A stretch of DNA of 64,000 nt. It comes from Bifidobacterium simiiventris. GTDB taxonomy: Bacteria; Actinomycetota; Actinomycetes; Actinomycetales; Bifidobacteriaceae. The DNA is taken from positions 186,001 to 250,000 of the forward strand of contig NZ_JAHBBG010000002.1 of NCBI RefSeq assembly GCF_019331715.1, read 5' to 3'. Below are positions 43,566 through 52,018 of this stretch, piece by piece; the stretch's first letter is position 1; every line of letters begins with the position of its first letter. The notes beneath the pieces were generated by a model, which saw nothing but the letters and a program-made list of their open reading frames with translations, was not told the origin of the DNA and made no database searches. Made by a program: the position numbers and the translations under genes.

Positions 43566-44288
43566 CTACAGCTTGCGCAGAACGGTGACGACGCGCCCCA
43601 TGATCTGGGCGTGTGTGCCATCGATGGGTGAGTAGGCGGGATTGTGGGGCATCAGCCACACATGGCCGTTGTCGTTGCGGAACGTCTTGACCGTCGCCTC
43701 ATCGCCCAGCAGCGCGGCCACGATATCCCCGTTGACCGCAGTGTTCTGCTCGCGCACCACAACGAAATCCCCGTCGCAGATGGCGGCATCGACCATGGAA
43801 TCCCCGTGCACCTCCAGCATGAACAGGGTCCCGGTGCCGGTCAGACGTTCGGGCAGGCGCATGACATCGTCGATGTGCTGCTCGGCGGTGATCGGTATTC
43901 CGGCTGCGATCCTGCCGACCAGCGGTACGTCCTGCGACTGTTGGATCGATGCGCTGGAACCTTCGGGGAACGGCAGGATCTCCGCGGTGCGTTCCTGTGC
44001 GGCGGCATTCGAACCACGTTCGGAGGTGGGGCCGACCAATTCGATGGCCCGGCCCTTGTTGGCGTTCATGCGAATGAAGCCCTTTTCCTCAAGCACCTGC
44101 AGCTGATGTTTAACCGAAGAGGGGCTTTTCAGGCCGGCGGCTTCGCCGATCTCACGGAACGACGGAATGAAGCCCTTGGTGGCGATGTGCGTTCTGATCG
44201 CGTCGAGCACGCGACGTTGCCGCTCGGTGAGATCGTTCTCCTGAGGCGCGCCTGACGGGCGGTGGGTGGTGAAGGGGATGGTGCTCAC
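43566..44288 (-). CDS. lexA: SOS repressor LexA
   Basis: This 240-residue protein has an N-terminal winged helix (about 20-85: LTERQRRVLDAIRTHIATKG, GLKSPSSVKHQLQVLEEKGF). The cleavage bond Ala129-Gly130 is in RIAAGIP, and the catalytic dyad is Ser164 (HGDSMVDA) and Lys201 (EATVKTF). RecA-stimulated self-cleavage derepresses the SOS regulon. It is divergent from the LysM gene across a 150-bp region with several SOS boxes, so it is autoregulated. Confidence 0.97.
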   Translation of the reverse strand: MSTIPFTTHRPSGAPQENDLTERQRRVLDAIRTHIATKGFIPSFREIGEAAGLKSPSSVKHQLQVLEEKGFIRMNANKGRAIELVGPTSERGSNAAAQERTAEILPFPEGSSASIQQSQDVPLVGRIAAGIPITAEQHIDDVMRLPERLTGTGTLFMLEVHGDSMVDAAICDGDFVVVREQNTAVNGDIVAALLGDEATVKTFRNDNGHVWLMPHNPAYSPIDGTHAQIMGRVVTVLRKL

Positions 44289-44338
44289 GGGTGGCTCCTT
44301 TCATGTCTTCATCATCATATCGTGACCGTGATAAAAAA

Positions 44339-44423
44339 TCAAACATCTGTTCGACGTGTCGCGTTGCAAAAGTCGAACAGATGTGCCACAATCAAACTGT
44401 TGTTCGATAGAACGAAAGTTCGA
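44339..44423. promoter_or_regulatory. Cluster of SOS boxes between lexA and the LysM gene
   Basis: Three sites match TCGAAC-N4-GTTCGA at 11 of 12 or 10 of 12 bases: TCAAAC-ATCT-GTTCGA (44339-44354), TCAAAC-TGTT-GTTCGA (44392-44407) and TAGAAC-GAAA-GTTCGA (44408-44423). The last two are directly abutting. A half-site TCGAAC lies at 44373-44378. 44343-44355 and 44372-44384 also form a 13-bp perfect inverted repeat. Confidence 0.8.
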
Positions 44424-44438
44424 AAGGGTGTGGTCGCA

Positions 44439-44879
44439 ATGATGTCCGACATGACGAAGACGTCCCGTGCGGCGGTGTGCGGCACGGGACTCGAAACCGA
44501 TGAACGAACCGTCTGGCGCAGTGTCGCGCGCAACGAATGCAGTGGCTTCTCGTGTGGGCCGATTGCTCCTGACGGGCATGACGGCCGCGAACCGAACGTT
44601 GTCGTCCGTTGCATGGCCGCTCTGCTGTGCATGACGCTGGCGTGGATCGCGTATTCGTGGCTGGTCCCGATGCGGGCCGATTCGGCCTCCACCGCGATGG
44701 AGGTCACGTGCTACACGGTGCAGCCTGGCGACACGCTCTGGCAATACGCCCAGGCGATCACGCCGGCGGGAGGCGATGTGTCGAGCACCGTTGAACGGCT
44801 TCGGCGATTGAATGATCTGGATTCATATTCGCTGCAAGTGGGCCAACGCATTATAGTCCCAGCCGAGTCGGAGTCGTAG
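44439..44879 (+). CDS. LysM-domain membrane protein, SOS cell-division inhibitor candidate (YneA/DivS-like)
   Basis: This 146-residue protein has a cytoplasmic N-terminus, one membrane helix (VRCMAALLCMTLAWIAYSWL, about 65-84) and an extracytoplasmic C-terminal LysM domain (YTVQPGDTLWQYAQAITPAG ... LQVGQRIIVP). LysM binds peptidoglycan. A small LysM membrane protein divergent from lexA with SOS boxes in its promoter corresponds in position to yneA of Bacillus and divS of Corynebacterium, which halt septation after DNA damage. The start at 44439 is two codons from an alternative ATG at 44442. Function is inferred from context. Confidence 0.82.
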   Translation: MMSDMTKTSRAAVCGTGLETDERTVWRSVARNECSGFSCGPIAPDGHDGREPNVVVRCMAALLCMTLAWIAYSWLVPMRADSASTAMEVTCYTVQPGDTLWQYAQAITPAGGDVSSTVERLRRLNDLDSYSLQVGQRIIVPAESES

Positions 44880-44960
44880 CCGGTTGTCTCTCGCGTCATG
44901 TGCGATGGAGCGAGGAAGGATGTTTGCATGTATGGTATGGCTCACGCTATTGTTGGGGTC

Positions 44961-45407
44961 ATGCATTGCCCTTTTTGCCAGCAGCCTGACACCAAAGTCG
45001 TGGATACTCGCATCAGCGAGGACGGTTTTTCCATTCGACGTCGTCGAGAATGCCTGAAATGCCACAAGCGTTTCACCACCGTCGAAACCACCATGCTCTT
45101 GGTGACCAAGCGATCCGGCAATTCGGAGCCGTTCGATCGCGGCAAGGTCATATCGGGCGTACGCAAGGCGTGCCAAGGCCGTCCGATCAGGGAAGAGGAT
45201 CTCAAAAAACTTGGTCAGCGTGTGGAAGAGGACCTGCGATCGCGAGGGCTTGCCGAGGTGAAGTCCGAGGACGTGGGCAAGGCCATTCTCGCTCCGCTGA
45301 AGGAACTGGACAAGGTCGCTTATCTGCGTTTTGCAAGTGTGTACCAGAACTTCGACGGCCTGGATGATTTCCAAAAGGCCATAGACGAGTTGAAGAACGA
45401 AGCATAG
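44961..45407 (+). CDS. nrdR: Ribonucleotide reductase repressor NrdR
   Basis: This 148-residue protein has an N-terminal zinc ribbon (MHCPFC with Cys3/Cys6 and CLKC with Cys31/Cys34) and an ATP-cone domain (LVTKRSGNSEPFDRGKVISG ... VYQNFDGLDDF). It represses nrd operons when dATP is bound. The start at 44961 gives the canonical MHCPFC. It lies 81 bp after the LysM gene, a frequent lexA-LysM-nrdR order in actinobacteria, and may be co-transcribed with it. Confidence 0.96.
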   Translation: MHCPFCQQPDTKVVDTRISEDGFSIRRRRECLKCHKRFTTVETTMLLVTKRSGNSEPFDRGKVISGVRKACQGRPIREEDLKKLGQRVEEDLRSRGLAEVKSEDVGKAILAPLKELDKVAYLRFASVYQNFDGLDDFQKAIDELKNEA

Positions 45408-45509
45408 TTCGTCTGCTATGTTGCCAAGGAGCATGGCGAAGCATGCCCTGAATGAGATACGTATATACGCGAGCATTAATCATCATCACCAGAAGGAACG
45501 CTGATCAGT

Positions 45510-47147
45510 ATGTCATATGAGCATCCGAATCGGAACAATGAGACCATTCGCGAAGTGGAACGCGACATTATGCGCCGTCCGCCGGAGCATAACACCACCA
45601 ACATGGATCTCGACCGCATGAAGCTGATCCTCGACCTGTTCGGGCACCCTGAGGATTCCTTCCGTGTCATCCACGTGACCGGGACCAACGGCAAGGGATC
45701 CACCGCCCGCATGGCGGAGGCGATCTGCCGTTCATATGGCATGCGTACGGGGCTGTACACGTCTCCACATCTCGAGCGTATCAACGAGCGCATCGCCATC
45801 GACGGCCAGGAGCTTTCCGACGACGATTTCATCGATATCTGGGATCAGGTCAAGGGCCTGATCGATCTGGTCGACGCGAAGATGGAGGAGCAGGGCAAGC
45901 CCCGCATGAGCTTCTTCGAGGTGCTTACCGCCATGGCCATCTGGAAGTTCGCGGACGCCCCGGTCGACGTCGTCATCGTGGAGGTCGGCATGGGCGGCCT
46001 GCAGGATGCGACCAACGTGCTGAACGCCGATGCCGCCGTCATCGGCCCCGTCGACATGGATCATATGATGTGGCTCGGCGACACCGTCGAGAAGATCGCC
46101 GAACAGAAGGCCGGTATCATCAAGCCGGGCTGCGCCGCGATCATTGGCAAGCAGCCGCATGAGGATGAGGTCATGCCCGTGCTCGAGGAGGCCGCGCGCC
46201 GCAATCAGGCGACCATGATCCGCGACGGATATGAGATGGAGGTCATCAGCCGTATGCCGGCGGTCGGTGGCCAGGTCGCGACGCTGCGCACGCCGCTGGG
46301 CACCTATACGGAAGTGCCGATCGCCAAATTCGGAGAGCATCAGGCGCACAACGCGCTGGCAGCGCTGGCCGCGGCTGAAACGGTGATCCCCGTCTCCGGT
46401 GCATTGGACGGCGACCTGGTCGCCGAGGCCCTCAGCGGTGTGAAGATTCCCGGGCGTATCGAGCAGGTGCGTACGTCGCCGACCATCATTGTCGATGGCG
46501 GGCATAACGTCAACGCCGCGGAATCATTGCGCGCGGCGATCGAGGAGAACTACGACTTCCAGCAGCTCGTCGGCGTGGTCGCCATGATGGCCGACAAGCA
46601 GGTCGAGGAATATCTGGGTGTGCTTGAACCGGTGCTGGATAAGATCATCGTCACCGAGAACTCGTGGCGGGATCGCGTCATGCCCGCCGAAGATCTCGAG
46701 AAGGTGGCGGTGCATGTGTTCGGTCGCGACCGGGTGATCCGTGAGGACTCGCTGCCGGACGCGATCCAGACCGCCGTCAACATGGTCGACGTGGAAGACG
46801 AACTGGGCGTCGGCTATGGGCACGGCGTGCTGATCTGCGGCAGCTTCGTAACGGCCGGCGACGCCCGAACCCTGCTCAAGGAACGGATGAACGCCGATCT
46901 GGCGAAGCCCAAGTCCGAACGCGTCGAGCCGAATCTCGGGAACGGGCCGATTATCCGAGCCGACGAATCGGAAGGGGACTCTGCGCCTCAGACGGATGCC
47001 GACCGTGACTTCGAAACCGACGCGAACCCCGATTTCGACGTGGACGACTTCGGTGATTTCGGCTTGTCGACACTCGCCAAAGAGGCCGCCTCCAAGCAGG
47101 ACGGCACCGACGAGGGCGGCGACGAGACCGGTTCCGAGCGAGACTGA
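45510..47147 (+). CDS. folC: Bifunctional folylpolyglutamate/dihydrofolate synthase
   Basis: This 545-residue protein is a Mur-ligase-family enzyme with P-loop GTNGKGS (58-64), the omega-loop region YTSPHLERINERI, and VIVEVGMGGLQDATNVL. It adds glutamate to dihydropteroate and folates. The last about 55 residues form an acidic, Asp/Glu-rich tail that most FolC proteins lack. GAAGGAA precedes the ATG. It is followed after 16 bp by smc, so they are probably co-transcribed. Confidence 0.94.
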   Translation: MSYEHPNRNNETIREVERDIMRRPPEHNTTNMDLDRMKLILDLFGHPEDSFRVIHVTGTNGKGSTARMAEAICRSYGMRTGLYTSPHLERINERIAIDGQELSDDDFIDIWDQVKGLIDLVDAKMEEQGKPRMSFFEVLTAMAIWKFADAPVDVVIVEVGMGGLQDATNVLNADAAVIGPVDMDHMMWLGDTVEKIAEQKAGIIKPGCAAIIGKQPHEDEVMPVLEEAARRNQATMIRDGYEMEVISRMPAVGGQVATLRTPLGTYTEVPIAKFGEHQAHNALAALAAAETVIPVSGALDGDLVAEALSGVKIPGRIEQVRTSPTIIVDGGHNVNAAESLRAAIEENYDFQQLVGVVAMMADKQVEEYLGVLEPVLDKIIVTENSWRDRVMPAEDLEKVAVHVFGRDRVIREDSLPDAIQTAVNMVDVEDELGVGYGHGVLICGSFVTAGDARTLLKERMNADLAKPKSERVEPNLGNGPIIRADESEGDSAPQTDADRDFETDANPDFDVDDFGDFGLSTLAKEAASKQDGTDEGGDETGSERD

Positions 47148-47163
47148 CGGGGTCCTGCGACGA

Positions 47164-50100
47164 ATGTATCTTAAGGAACTCACACTCAAAGGGTTCAAAT
47201 CGTTCGCCTCCGCCACCACGCTGCGGTTCGAGCCGGGCATCACGGCCGTCATCGGCCCGAACGGCTCGGGCAAATCGAACATCGTGGACGCCCTGGCATG
47301 GGTCATGGGCGAGCAGGGTGTCAAGAACCTGCGCGGCAATTCGATGGAGGACGTGATCTTCGCCGGCACATCCTCCCGCCCCGCACTCGGCCGCGCGCAG
47401 GTGTCGCTGACCATCGACAACACCGATCACGCGCTCGATATTGAGTACACCGAGGTGACGATCACCCGCACCATCTTCCGCAACGGCGGGTCCGAATACG
47501 CGATGAACGGCACGCCTTGCCGTCTGCTCGATATCCAGGAGCTGCTCAGCGACACCGGACTCGGCCAGCAGATGCACGTGATCGTCGGACAGGGACGGCT
47601 CGATGCGATTCTCAGAGCCGACCCCAGCGGCCATCGTGCGTTCATCGAAGAGGCCGCAGGCATTCTCAAGCATCGCAAGCGCAAGGAACGCGCGTTGCGC
47701 AAACTGGCGAACACGGAATCCAATCTTGCGCGCCTCGATGATCTTTTGACCGAGCTGCGCCGCCAGCTCGGCCCTCTCGGGCGTCAGGCCCGAACCAGCC
47801 GGCGAGCCGACCTTATCCAGGCCACCATCCGCGACGCCCAGTCGCGCCTGCTCGCCGACGATGCGCAGCGTATCGGCGAGCAGCGGGATGAGACACGCGC
47901 CCGCCTGACCGACGTGCGTACGCAGCTCGGCTCGTCACGACACGATCTGGCCCGGATCAAACTGCGCATCGAACAGATCGAAGCACAGTCCGCCGCCTCG
48001 TCACCGGTGCTTGCGCAACTCAACCAGCAGTGGCACGACCTATCGCGCATCCAGGAACGGCTGCTATCGCTGTCATCCGTGGCGCAGGAACGGAGTCGTT
48101 CATTGTCGGATCGTGTGATCGAGCACGATGACGCTCACCCGGAACTGCTCCGTCGACGGGCCGACGAGCTCGAGGAACAGGCATCACGGCAACGGCAGGC
48201 AGCGCAGGATGCGAAAGACGCCGTCGACGCCGCCAGCGCGCGTCGCATGGACGACGAACAACGGCTCGCCACGGTACGTCAGAGCCTGAATGAGCTGCGT
48301 GGCATGGCACGGCAGCGCGACGCCTCCATAGCCAACCTACGTGAGACGATCGCCCGCGAGGAGTCCGCGATCCAGCTGGAAGCCGCTCGAGGCAAGGATC
48401 TCGCGGCCCAGCGTGAGGGACTGATCCGTCAGCGGGACGATCTGACCGCACGACGAGACGCCCTGAACCTCGAAGCGCGGCCCGATGACACTGCCGACTG
48501 TGAAAACGAGCTGAAGGCGGCACGTCTCGAACTGTCCGGGCGACAGGACGAATTGAATGAGCTGCAGGATCGCCAGCGTGAGCTGAACGCGGCGATCATA
48601 TCGTTGCAGGCCAAGGCGGATGCGCTGAAGGACACGCTGGAAAGCCGCAGCGCGTCACAGACGCTGGAGCATGACCCCGAGGTCGCCTCCATCGGCCGAC
48701 TTGCCGACTTCATCCATGTGGAGGAAGGTTGGGAGGAATCCGTTGCACGGGCGCTCGACGCGTTCGCCGGAGCCATCGTCGTTCCCGAACCGGGCAATAT
48801 GATCCACGCGCTCGAACGTGCCAACGAGGATCGGCTTGGCAGAGCCGTGGTACTGACGCCGCTCGACTCGCATGACCGGGACTCCAATCGCGACGCGGAT
48901 AACAATGCGCTCACGGCGCCGGGCAGGGCAATCCGATGCGCGGCCGACCTGGTATCCGCCAATCCCCATGCCGACGCCGACCAAGCCGACGGCGTGGTGC
49001 TTGCGGTCAGGCGTCTGCTCTCCGACGTGGCCGCGACACATACTCTGGACGAGGCATTCGAAGCGGTGGATGAGACCGATGCGGGCCCCTGCCCGGGCCG
49101 GTTCTCCAGCGCGGTCACTCAATCTGGAGAATTCGTTAACGCGGTCGGCGCGGTCGGCGGTTCGTCGCTGTCGCAAAGCGACCTGTCACTGGCGTCACGG
49201 CGCGACAAGGCGGTCGAACGCGTCGCATCGCTACGTGTGAGCTTCGACGAGCTCGGCGGACGCATCGACCAGGCCAGAACGTTGCGGGATCAGGCGCGAC
49301 TGCGTGTCGATCAGGCCGTCACCCGTCGAACGGAGATGCGGGTCAGATCAGATCAGGCGGCGCAATCGCTGCGCGTCGCCAACGACCAGATCGTCGCCAT
49401 CGAACTGCGGATACGTGACGTGGATGGCAGGATCGCTGCGGCCGGAAGCAGCGGCGAAACGCATCAGGCAAAGGTCGAGGAACTGACGCGGACGCTTGAA
49501 TCCCTGCAACGGGACGATGCCGGCAATGCGGATCCGAATGAACTGACGCAGCGGGAGCAGCGTCTGGATCTGCAGTTGCGCGAAGACCGGGAACATGAGA
49601 TGAACGCCAACATCGCATGGAACGAGGCCAAACGCGCGGCGGAATCGCTGACAAGACAGGTGGGACTGCTCCGCGACCAGGCCCATGAAGCCGAGATCCG
49701 TCGCGCCCGCGTGGAAGAAACGAACGCCCGTCTGCGCCGGCAGGCCGAGCGGCTGCATCGGATCGCACAGGATGCGGCGGCCGTCGCCGATATGGTCGGC
49801 CTGTCCGTGCGCGATGTCTCCGACCGGCGTGAACGGGTGCAGTCGGAAGCCGCCGGTCGTCATGAGGAGCTTGGCGGTCTGAGAACGCGACGGGACGAGC
49901 TCGAACCCAAGGTCAACGATCTGATCGCGCACGAACACGAGCTGGACGTGACCCGCGAACGGCTGGCTGCGGACTATGACCGGATCGCCGGCAGGATCGC
50001 CGACGAGCTCGGCATGGGAGCGGACGAGCTGATCAGGGAGTACGGGCCGGACAAACCCGTACCGATGACGGACTCGGACGCGAAGACGTCCGGTGATACG

Positions 50101-50817
50101 GCTGCCGAGGCCAAAGCCGGATCCGGCGACGAGCCGGACGAGTTACCTCTGAGCGTCCCCTACGTGCGTGAGGAGCAGGAAAAGCGGCTGGAACAGGCCA
50201 AACGCGCCTTGGCGGCGCTGGGCAAGGTGAACCCGCTGGCGGTCGAGGAATACGAGGCATTGCAGACCCGCAACAGGTATCTGCACGAGCAGCGGGACGA
50301 CGTGGCCAAATCCCGCGACGATCTCATGCAACTGATCCGGGATCTTGACGCCACGATGCTCGACGTGTTCCGTTCCGCGTTCGAAGACACCGCGGAGGCG
50401 TTCTCGAAGGTGTTCGCCACCCTGTTCCCGGGCGGCACCGGACGATTGCGGCTGGAGAACCCGAACGACATGCTCTCCACCGGCGTGATCGTCGAGGCGA
50501 GCCCGGCCGGCAAACGGGTCAGGCAGCTGAGCCTGCTGTCGGGCGGCGAACGTTCGCTGACCGCCCTGGCACTGCTGTTCGCGATCTTCACGGCGCGGCC
50601 CAGTCCGTTCTACGTGATGGACGAGGTCGAGGCGGCGTTGGACGACACGAACCTGACCCGTCTGCTCGACGCGCTCGACCAGTTGCGCGAGCATGCGCAG
50701 CTGATCGTCATCACGCACCAGCAGCGCACCATGAGCATCGCGGACGCCCTGTATGGCGTGACCATGCGATCGGACGGCGTGACGGCGGTCGTGTCGCAAC
50801 GGCTGGAACAGGCCTGA
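47164..50817 (+). CDS. smc: Chromosome segregation ATPase SMC
   Basis: This 1217-residue protein starts at MYLKELTLKGFKSF; the upstream open frame is a shadow of folC. Walker A is GPNGSGKS (31-38). Two long coiled coils flank a hinge at about residues 505-670 (SIGRLADFIHVEEGWEESVA ... VVLTPLDSHD). The C-terminal signature LLSGGERSLTALALLFAI and Walker B FYVMDEVEAALDDTN complete the head. With ScpA/ScpB it loads at ParB sites and individualises chromosomes. A strong bidirectional hairpin follows the stop. Confidence 0.96.
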   Translation: MYLKELTLKGFKSFASATTLRFEPGITAVIGPNGSGKSNIVDALAWVMGEQGVKNLRGNSMEDVIFAGTSSRPALGRAQVSLTIDNTDHALDIEYTEVTITRTIFRNGGSEYAMNGTPCRLLDIQELLSDTGLGQQMHVIVGQGRLDAILRADPSGHRAFIEEAAGILKHRKRKERALRKLANTESNLARLDDLLTELRRQLGPLGRQARTSRRADLIQATIRDAQSRLLADDAQRIGEQRDETRARLTDVRTQLGSSRHDLARIKLRIEQIEAQSAASSPVLAQLNQQWHDLSRIQERLLSLSSVAQERSRSLSDRVIEHDDAHPELLRRRADELEEQASRQRQAAQDAKDAVDAASARRMDDEQRLATVRQSLNELRGMARQRDASIANLRETIAREESAIQLEAARGKDLAAQREGLIRQRDDLTARRDALNLEARPDDTADCENELKAARLELSGRQDELNELQDRQRELNAAIISLQAKADALKDTLESRSASQTLEHDPEVASIGRLADFIHVEEGWEESVARALDAFAGAIVVPEPGNMIHALERANEDRLGRAVVLTPLDSHDRDSNRDADNNALTAPGRAIRCAADLVSANPHADADQADGVVLAVRRLLSDVAATHTLDEAFEAVDETDAGPCPGRFSSAVTQSGEFVNAVGAVGGSSLSQSDLSLASRRDKAVERVASLRVSFDELGGRIDQARTLRDQARLRVDQAVTRRTEMRVRSDQAAQSLRVANDQIVAIELRIRDVDGRIAAAGSSGETHQAKVEELTRTLESLQRDDAGNADPNELTQREQRLDLQLREDREHEMNANIAWNEAKRAAESLTRQVGLLRDQAHEAEIRRARVEETNARLRRQAERLHRIAQDAAAVADMVGLSVRDVSDRRERVQSEAAGRHEELGGLRTRRDELEPKVNDLIAHEHELDVTRERLAADYDRIAGRIADELGMGADELIREYGPDKPVPMTDSDAKTSGDTAAEAKAGSGDEPDELPLSVPYVREEQEKRLEQAKRALAALGKVNPLAVEEYEALQTRNRYLHEQRDDVAKSRDDLMQLIRDLDATMLDVFRSAFEDTAEAFSKVFATLFPGGTGRLRLENPNDMLSTGVIVEASPAGKRVRQLSLLSGGERSLTALALLFAIFTARPSPFYVMDEVEAALDDTNLTRLLDALDQLREHAQLIVITHQQRTMSIADALYGVTMRSDGVTAVVSQRLEQA

Positions 50818-50846
50818 ACCGGCCGAAGGTATGCCGCCGGCAGGAA

Positions 50847-50911
50847 TATGGCAAGGGGCTTCCCGTTTCCCGCGGAATCGAACCGCGGGAAACGGGAAGC
50901 CCCTTGCCATA
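50847..50911. terminator. Bidirectional terminator with 29-bp perfect stem
   Basis: Positions 50847-50875 are the exact reverse complement of 50883-50911 with a 7-nt loop (core GGGGCTTCCCGTTTCCCGCG). It separates the convergent smc and FemABX genes and is the longest perfect stem seen in the window. Confidence 0.75.
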
Positions 50912-50922
50912 GTGGGGTATCG

Positions 50923-51921
50923 CTACTTGCGCAGCGACTTGCGCAGCTTCTGCACGGCGGCCAGCGTGCCGTAGAACACCTTCTTGATCGGCACGTCACG
51001 CGCCGGGGCCACCTGCGTGGTGTCTTCCGCGAACTTGGTCTTGAACATGTTCAGCGATTTGAGCGACGGCGCGAAATCGTTGCCGATGCCCATCAGATCG
51101 ATCTGCGTGCAGCCCCGTGCGCCGAGCGCGCAGCAGAACGTGTACAGCAGCTTGTCGGGCACGAGGTTGCGCATCACCTCGGTGCGCATGCAGGCGTAGT
51201 AGTACACGGCATGGGCGCCGTTCACCGTGACGATCGCCCACGCGACGACGCGCCCGTCGATGCGGGCGGCGAACACGCGGCAATGGTCGGGGCCGAGTGC
51301 GGTGATCATGTCGGTGTAGTCGCTCATCGGCGCGGGCGAGAATCCGTCGCGATGCGCGGTCTCGACCATCACCGCGTAGTATTCGGAGAAGTCGGCGACC
51401 GCCAGTTCGGTTTCGTCCTTGCATTCCGCCGGGCTTTCGCGCAGCGCCTTGCGCACATCGCGGCGGCCGCGCTTCTTCATGCGCGTCAGGATCGCATCGT
51501 CTCCGCCGGTCAGATCAACGATGACGGTTTGGTCATACGGGACAGTTGACAGCACGGGTTCGGTGCCCGCCTCGAACCATGCGTCGATGCGTAGGAACAC
51601 GATCTTTTTGTCCTTGGCATGTACGGTCTGGACCAAGGCGTCTATGACGTCGCGTTCTTCGGCTTCGGAAGGCTTGGCGACCCAGACCGGTCCATGCACC
51701 GAACGCAGATAGTGATAACCGTGCGTCTCGAAATCGATCAGGGACACGAACGCGACCGTCTCGCCGTCGCGCTTGACCAGATACGCGCCCCACGGGGTGC
51801 GCCCGTCGATGTCGGCCTGATATGCCGCCCATACTGCGGTCTGTTCAATGGGAAGATTGATGCCGTGTTCGGCGGCGGCCGCTTCCAAGGCTTCGGGGGT
51901 GACGGCTTCCAGCGTGATCAT
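50923..51921 (-). CDS. FemABX-family peptidoglycan bridge aminoacyltransferase
   Basis: This 332-residue protein has the tandem GNAT-like fold of FemX/MurM proteins: IEQTAVWAAYQADIDGRTPW at the N-terminus, SVHGPVWV, RMKKRGRRDVRKALRESP (helical arm region) and VNGAHAVYYYACMR. These enzymes use aminoacyl-tRNA to add bridge residues to the lysine or ornithine side chain of lipid II. The start at 51921 follows AAGGAG; a longer frame upstream has no support. It lies next to the murE-like ligase, 97 bp downstream on the same strand, fitting a cell-wall pair. The added amino acid is not determinable. Confidence 0.88.
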   Translation of the reverse strand: MITLEAVTPEALEAAAAEHGINLPIEQTAVWAAYQADIDGRTPWGAYLVKRDGETVAFVSLIDFETHGYHYLRSVHGPVWVAKPSEAEERDVIDALVQTVHAKDKKIVFLRIDAWFEAGTEPVLSTVPYDQTVIVDLTGGDDAILTRMKKRGRRDVRKALRESPAECKDETELAVADFSEYYAVMVETAHRDGFSPAPMSDYTDMITALGPDHCRVFAARIDGRVVAWAIVTVNGAHAVYYYACMRTEVMRNLVPDKLLYTFCCALGARGCTQIDLMGIGNDFAPSLKSLNMFKTKFAEDTTQVAPARDVPIKKVFYGTLAAVQKLRKSLRK

Positions 51922-52018
51922 GATGCTCCTTGCGATTGACTGGTGACGAGTGTAGTACGGGCCGCGGTGCAGCGGCGGTGTGTCGATGGAACGACTGGGA
52001 CTGGCGCGACGTGCGGCG

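Noticed and set aside
46996..47163. Upstream extension of smc
   Set aside because: The extra 56 codons overlap the folC tail in another frame; SMC proteins begin at the MYLKELTLKGFKSF strand.
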